64,000 bases of DNA from Saururus chinensis (taxonomy: Eukaryota > Streptophyta > Magnoliopsida > Piperales > Saururaceae): the NCBI GenBank assembly GCA_035235625.1, contig CP141146.1, positions 6,690,501 to 6,754,500 on the forward strand. Direction: 5' to 3'. Both the position numbers and the translations under genes were made by a program. A model generated the notes under the pieces. That model did not search any database, was not told the DNA's origin, and was given only the letters and a program-made list of their open reading frames with translations. Shown here piece by piece: positions 57,830-64,000 of this stretch. Numbering within the stretch: the stretch's first letter is position 1; each line of letters begins with the position of its first letter.

Positions 57830-59227
57830 TAACACTACTTTGAGAAATATTTCACAAAGTGATTTGATTTGGTAATTATTTTTTAAAAATTATTATTTAA
57901 ATAATTTTCCTAAAAAATAATAATAATAGAGTAGTTTGAAATTTTATTAGCAGCTAAGCTTATGGTCCCTATTATATAACACCACTCCTATTGATTCTTA
58001 CAGCTACAAAGATTAGGAAACAAGAGACACAATCAGTTATACGCAAACAAGAGACACGATCAGTTATACGCATCCCACCAGTCAAAAGCCCAACTCTCAA
58101 ATGCCCAACACTACCCCTTAGCAAGTACCCACTTATTATGTTTCTTTCACCTTCTTCCTTGGGACTTGTCTTCTTTAAAAAAAACCCACTTAACCTAAGA
58201 GATACTTGTTATGACTTTAGAAGGTTAAATGGCCATATATATTAGAGCCTTAAAAATTACAAAGGATATAATTATATTTATTATTATCTTAAAAGGTAAT
58301 ATAGGCATAGTGTGGTAAAACTCTCCTCCCTCCTTTTGACTTTAATAATAGTATAGTATATATATAGTACTAAATGCAAGAATAATTTAAGACTTTAATA
58401 AAAATCTCCTCCCCCTTTTTATTTTATTAGTAACGAGTCTTTTACTCATCAAGTTGAATTGAGCCTGACAGCTTTATTACGAGGAGTTGTTCAACACCAA
58501 GTTAAATCAAGTCATTTAATGAGTATTACTCTTTTTAAAAATGAACATGAACATAGAAAACTCCTCTAATATGGGTATGGAACTTGATTTTTAAATATGT
58601 TGGGACTCTCTATTGTTTGGTTCTATCATAAGGATTGGGCCCCATGTTATAAGTGAACTTTTTTAGAAATGTATAATGTTGAGGTGTGGAGGGAGAAAGA
58701 AATTGCAATAAGTTTCTCTATATTGTAAGTGACCAGCGAATGGATATTTAAATCCATATATTTAATTTCTAATTTAATTAATATTTTTAAAGGGTATTAT
58801 AGGTATAACATGGAAAAAATCTCCACCCCTTTCTCATTTTAATAATAGTATACATATAAATATAAATATAGACTAGTCAAAGTGTACGTGTAAATGCGTG
58901 TGGTGAAGATAGAGTTACATTTGTCACTTCTTGCATCACAAATACTTAGATTAATTATTTAATTATTAAGTATAAGCCAACTAAAATCTTAAATAAAGTA
59001 TTAAAGGAGATTAGTTGAAGAAAGATTCAAGAAAAAGTATAAGATAATCTTTAAAAATCTAATGTTATCCCCATGTTGTTTGTAGGTTTTTTAATATCCC
59101 CTCCGCACCCCTCCTCACCACCCACTATATTATATAATATTATAAATTTTAAAAACATCTTTCTAGTTATTCATGCGCAAAAGTTGTGATGGGCATTCCA
59201 CTTTTTTGTGCGCCTTATGAAATTATA
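57830..59227. other. AT-rich stretch, no gene seen
   Basis: Contains a 24-bp tandem duplication (acaagagacacaatcagtta) at 58018-58070. Otherwise unremarkable, non-coding and AT-rich. Confidence 0.5.
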
Positions 59228-61350
59228 CTCCCTCTATCCAATATCAATAGCTCTATTTAAAAAAATAGTGGTTTTTATTGAATGGTGAAACCCACATCTA
59301 AGAGAAGTAAAAATAAACTCATGATACTTTTTTTAAGTACCTAATCATTTAAATTAAACAAAATGAAGTTATATTATTATAACACCCCGGAATTCCTAAT
59401 TTTTGAAATTCGAACATTTTGGCCCATTAGTGAGTTTTAAGGCTAAATAACGGGTTTTTTTTTAAATTAGACCATTTTTAGCTTAATTCGTTTAAAGGAG
59501 CCTTAGGATATTTGATAGGGCTCAGAGAGACAAACATATTGGAGCCCATGAACGTGTCAAATGGACACCAAAATAGTAGGCTATGGCCTCGAGAAGCATG
59601 TTATAGGCATGGCCCACTTTAAATTAGCAAGAAGACATACCCTTATGTAGTCTTGTTTCAAAGGGCTCATCGATACTAGTCCAACGGTACAAAGAACGTG
59701 TGAATCCGAGTACGGGGTAAAGAGTAATGCATGTTTAAAGTTTTGATTTTTATTTTATATTTAAAATGAAAATTTAAAAAAAAAATTAATAGTGGCAGAT
59801 GCAACACGTCAGCCATACCCTGCAACATTTCGGCAGGGTACTACCGCAATGCAGCATTTAATGTCTAAACGAGCCGGATTGGATCCTGCAACCACCGGAT
59901 GGGCGACATGAGTCGCGCATCTGAAATGCCTTTTTGGCCTATAAAAAGAGAAGGATGGGGGAGGTCCAACTCGCCCCATCCCTTCCTCCTCTCTTTTCCT
60001 TTGTGTAACGCACGTTTTTACGTTGTTTCTCGTCTGTTTCGTCTGTTTAAAAACAAATCCTACCTAATTTGAGGGTGCCTAACGTCGTGAGAGGATCCGT
60101 TTTTTGAGTTAGCCTCTCTAAAAGGTGGGAACGATTAGATACAAGAGCAGGCTCTGTCTATCACTCTCGAGCTGGAAGTGAAGACTGTCCCAACGCTAGG
60201 GCAGGTTCTGCCTGCCTCACTCGAGCCGGACGAGGAGACTATCTTAGCGCAAGGGGAGGTGCCACCCGCCTCATTTAAGCCGATTACGAGCGAAGGCTTT
60301 ACGAGGGTAGGTGGTTTTAAGCTCTAATTCTGTGCTACGACTCGGCGTTCTATTTCTTAATTTATTCACTCTTATATAAAATATTATTTCAAAAATGGAT
60401 GATATTTATTAGGGGTCGAGTGAATGCTAAGATAAGTGTATCGTACACCTCTAAGATGGATTTTAGCATGATATGAACTTTAAGCTATTATTATTATTTG
60501 AAATTATATTTATGAATGATTATGACCTGATTTGAATGATAGTTATTTGGTATAAAGCCCAAAAACTACGATCAGTTTTGAAGGGTAGCTGTTTGGTATA
60601 AAGCCCAAAAGCTATCGGAGTTATGACTCCTACGTACTGCCTATTCTGACATATAGTGTGCCCATGAAGTTAGATAACATGGGAAGATCCTCTTCATTCT
60701 AATCTCATTGCCCCACGAGCACGGGTATATGTCGCTCCAGTATTGACGAAATTCTGTGAATGATGTTTTATCTGATTTTGAAATGTTTATCGGATTCTGG
60801 CTATGAATGAATTATCTGAGTTTACCGGATTCTTCGAAGAACTATTTTGTCTGACTTTTCGTATAAGAAGTGCATTGGATTTGGTTAGTCAATAATATTA
60901 TTTTAAGTCGACTTTTGAATGTAAGTTACTATGAGATATTTATTTATGTTTTATGTTTTAGCATGTTAATAGAGTTTAATTCTATCTACTGAGTATATTT
61001 ATACTCACCCACCCTTAGACGTTGCAGATCCGAACGAAGAAGTTGATGTTGATGAAGATTGCCTGTAGAACTTCAGAAGATATATACTTTATCATGTTTT
61101 TTGTTATATGTTAATTTTGGATGTGTGCAACTTTGATTTTGTTAAGGCACGATATGCCTTTATTTTGTAAAGTTTTTATAATTACTTAAATTAATAAATA
61201 GTTACTCTTTAGTACACGGTTGATCTTGGCCCGCTTATAATTACGAATTGCTGGCACTTTGACCTTTAAAGTAATTTAAAAGGTTAGGGCGCTACAATTA
61301 TAGACCAATTTTTTTTACCTAATAGAGCTATTAATTTAGGATGAATGAAG
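59228..61350. mobile_element. Stowaway-like MITE split by a solo LTR
   Basis: The left part starts CTCCCTCTATCCAATATCAA after TA at 59228. The right part ends AGGATGAATGAAG before TA at 61351-61352. Together, 59228-59377 and 61302-61350 make a MITE of about 200 bp like the others in this window. Confidence 0.75.
59378..61296 (+). mobile_element. Solo LTR, gypsy-like, 1919 bp, 5-bp TSD
   Basis: Starts TATAACACCCCGGAATTCC, one base from the usual TGTAACACCCCGG, and ends GGGCGCTACA. It is flanked by ATTAT on both sides (59373-59377 and 61297-61301). A TATA box (CCTATAAAAAG) is at about 59939, with a C/T-rich leader after it. There is no internal region, so the element was probably reduced by recombination between its LTRs. 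Gypsy assignment is from the terminus and length. Confidence 0.85.
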
Positions 61351-61352
61351 TA

Positions 61353-61983
61353 TATTTTTTACTCATACATATTTACCTGCACCATAAATTCTGCTCGCTG
61401 GAATATTTTACAAAAGTAAAAACAATTAAATCTATAGCAAAAATATTTTGGTACACCTTTTAAATTTATAACATGTAACTTATCTATCATATCACAGGGA
61501 AAAACTATCTATCATATGCAATGTCCAATTTATAGCTACTAAATACTCCTTTTCATATTAAGTATCCTATTTATTTTTTAAAAAAAAGTAAAAATTCTCC
61601 AATCCTCTACTTTACTATAATATATACATATGAGGTCTCACAAGTTTTAAATAAATTTCAATGTTCCATTAGATATAGATGGTGTTTATAATTTTTACAT
61701 AAAAATTAGAGAAATTGTAGAGAGAAGAAACAATTACTTTGGTTTTTATAGAAGAAAAATTAATTGTGGGTATTTTGAGTTGGAGTAGGAGAATAAGAAC
61801 TCTCCAAATAAGGTCATGCTTAAACCGAAAAACCCGAATGTTAATTACATTTTGTATTGTGTTTAGATAGAAAAAGCTCTTAAAAGAATCTTTGTATTGA
61901 ACAAAGTTTATATCTTCGCTTAGCATCATTAAGTAGGACTTCTAAATAAACTTCGAACCCAATTAGGATAAGTAGGACTTCTA
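61353..61983. other. AT-rich stretch, no gene seen
   Basis: Short frames only. Contains the phrase agtaggacttcta twice at 61932 and 61969, just before the next element. Confidence 0.5.
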
Positions 61984-62233
61984 TAGAGGTGGCAATGCAC
62001 CAAGCCGACCTACCACGAACGGGCCAGGGCCTTAACGGACCGCATTTTCTTGCCCAGGCCTGACTTAGACCAAGCCTGATCAATATATTAATATAAATAT
62101 ATGTGTTATATCAATATAAATATATATTTTATATCATATTATATCAATATAAAAAATAATATTTTTCTACAAATATGAGCTAGTTCAAGCAAGGTCATAT
62201 TATAAGCTTGAGCCAGGCCTGTTGACACCTCTA
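61984..62233. mobile_element. Small hAT-like MITE
   Basis: Ends TAGAGGTGGCAATGC and, inverted from the right, TAGAGGTGTCAACAGGCC, each followed by GGCC-type words. About 250 bp, non-coding. The terminus is of the TAGxGGTGxCAA type known from plant hAT elements. No clean 8-bp duplication seen. Confidence 0.6.
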
Positions 62234-62705
62234 CTTGCCTATTGCATATTTTATTACTTGGATTGTCTTGTAAAGTTTTATAACTTTTTAGACTTTAAAT
62301 TCAATATTTCTTTATGTGGTTATAAAGTTAATATAGAATACAAATGAGGCTTAACAAGTTCTAAACCAATTAAGAAGATGAAATTTATATTTTTTATATG
62401 GCTACAAGGTAAAATGTGTTAGAAAACTTATTGTAATATTTCAGGTCTCTTGAGTGTTAAATTAATTAAGAGTTTCTTTGAAAGGGCAATATAAATATAA
62501 CATAGCAAAAATATCCACACCCTTTCCCAATTTAAATCTTTATTGATAGTAGTATAAATATAAATAAATAAATAAAAAGTTTGTATGAGCCGAATGTATA
62601 TATAATTCTACGTGAGTCAGGACATCATGAGATATCAAATCACAAATAACCAATCTAAAGTAATACCCACTATTGAATTTCAGTGCAACGACCACCGGGC
62701 GCATA
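62234..62705. other. AT-rich stretch, no gene seen
   Basis: Non-coding; nothing recognised. Confidence 0.45.
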
Positions 62706-63195
62706 TAGGGCCCATTTGGGAGGTAATCTCTTAAGCTTAAAAGCAATTTGTTTACACCGGAAAACGCTTTCTTGGCTCACAACATTTTAGAATAGTCATT
62801 TTAATTTTAAAAAAAAATTTAGCTAAAATCACCTTTTGGGTCAATTCAAACCGAATGGACCCAAAATCCAATTTTATCACCTTTTGGGTCAATTCAAACC
62901 GAATTGACCCAAAATTCAATTTTTTCAAGAACTCTCTTAGGAGTAGAGTTCTTGAAAAAAAATTATTTCTTTTTTTAAATGATGTGAAAAGATATTCCAC
63001 CTATTATTTCTTTTGTGTGATAGTTATGTTGGAGAATATTTTTGTTATTTTACACAAAAAAATCAAAAGTGAGCTAAACTAATTTCTCTTTAAAATCATC
63101 TAAATAAACTCTAACCAAACATCTTCTATTTTTTCTTTTCTTGTCAAAAAACAATTATAATAAAAAAAAATTCTACTTAAAACCGTTAGCCAAAC
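62706..63195. mobile_element. TIR element with internal hairpins
   Basis: Left end GGGCCCATTTGGGAG and inverted right end GGGCTTGTTTGGCTAACGG, the common GGGCxxxTTTGG terminus of plant MITEs. Inside are a 48-bp tandem duplication and three hairpins (62834-62866, 62882-62914, 62921-62959). Non-coding. PIF/Harbinger or hAT. Confidence 0.55.
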
Positions 63196-64000
63196 AAGCC
63201 CAAATATAATGGCCCCTTTACTAAGCACCTCACGCAACTTGGGGTGTACGCATCAAGTGCATTGTGGGAACTGGCATGTTTGAATCACCCTCCCACGCCT
63301 CTGTTTCACCATAAACTCCCAAATGCACATCTTAACCTTTTATTTTACATAAAATGTTCCACGTGGTCCCCTGAACTTTTGGTTTCTGTTCTAACGCCTC
63401 TAATTTTGCTAACTATGATTTCGGGATGGAGTTAATTTTTGGTTTTCAACTAACCCAAAAACACACCATAGTAACAAAACCTATATACATGAAGAAAAAA
63501 TTTTCGTTACCTAAGACTTTCATGCATATACAATCCAAACTTATTCCCGTGGCAGCCTCCCATTGTTCCCGTGGCAGCCTCCAATTTGTTGGTGTCATGA
63601 AAACTCGTATAAACAAAGACCAGTCCAATCCAATAGCATCTAGCTGTCCAGAGGCTGACCCGAAATTTGATTGGACAGAGAACAATGAGTATTGCCTGAC
63701 AACAAGGATCTACTTTTTTATGTCCAATTAAAACCCGGCGTAAAAACCCAGTGTACCTTGCAAAGTTTTTGTTTTGGTGTACGAAAAACCTAGTTGTCCT
63801 TGTGGCAAATTGTTCATATCTTTACGTCAAGTTTCATTATTAGAAAGAATTTGTTTCATCTATAACACTATCCATAAACTACAAGGAAACGAATAAGGTT
63901 TTATTTAATCATATATCATCGTTAATATCGTGCTAAACATAAGTATCATTAAGTTGAAAGATTAGAAAGCACCTAGATATCACCATTTGGAAAATGCATT
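63196..64000. other. Stretch at window end, no gene recognised
   Basis: Contains a doubled phrase (cccgtggcagcctcc) at 63546-63580. Open frames of 79-101 codons on both strands at 63426-63731 overlap each other and match nothing I know. Confidence 0.4.

Noticed and set aside
63426-63731. Opposing frames of 79 and 101 codons near the window end
   Set aside because: They overlap each other, share no known motif and cannot both be coding.

Overview
The window is nuclear DNA of a flowering plant, most likely a eudicot. It is AT-rich, with short phase-1 introns, TATA boxes, Stowaway MITEs, hAT, Mutator-like and CACTA-like elements, a tRNA-derived SINE, a LINE, and copia and gypsy fossils. I cannot name the species. 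The only host genes I recognise form a cluster of eight loci for potato type I serine-protease inhibitors (MEROPS family I13), all on the minus strand.

Inhibitor loci: 1 (7580-7910), 2 (14224-14549), 3 (18359-18669), 4 (29213-29545), 5 (33075-33400), 6 (40516-40806), 7 (44039-44349) and 8 (51053-51343). Loci 1-5 and 7 are open. Loci 6 and 8 share the same one-base deletion. Each gene has a tiny first exon ending near an E-C-S/P-G motif, a phase-1 intron of 80-120 bp, and a second exon carrying the fold and reactive loop. The residue at the predicted P1 position differs by subgroup: Glu in 1 and 4, Leu in 2 and 5, Met in 3 and 7, and Leu followed by Asn in 6 and 8. The cluster therefore looks like a wound- or defence-type inhibitor array diversified in target specificity.

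Layout: 0-1.7 kb is an LTR cut by the window edge. 1.7-5.3 kb is MITE-rich intergenic DNA. 5.3-21.3 kb is a block holding loci 1, 2 and 3. 21.1-26.9 kb holds a copia fossil and a gypsy fossil. 26.9-46.9 kb is a second, longer copy of the 5.3-21.3 kb block holding loci 4, 5 and 7, with locus 6 and a LINE inserted between 5 and 7. 47.0-53.4 kb is a third, scrambled set: a locus-2-type flank that lost its gene, a copy of the locus-6 region (locus 8) interrupted by a 1.55-kb Mutator-like element, and promoter and repeat fragments. 53.4-55.5 kb is an array of palindromic repeats like CACTA subterminal repeats. 55.5-64 kb is gene-poor, with a hairpin element, small MITEs and a solo LTR lodged inside a Stowaway MITE.

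Paralogous blocks give empty sites, so several insertions can be bounded to the base: the Mutator-like element by a 9-bp target duplication, a hAT element by 8 bp, and the solo LTR by 5 bp. No RNA genes, CRISPR arrays or other complete host genes were found.
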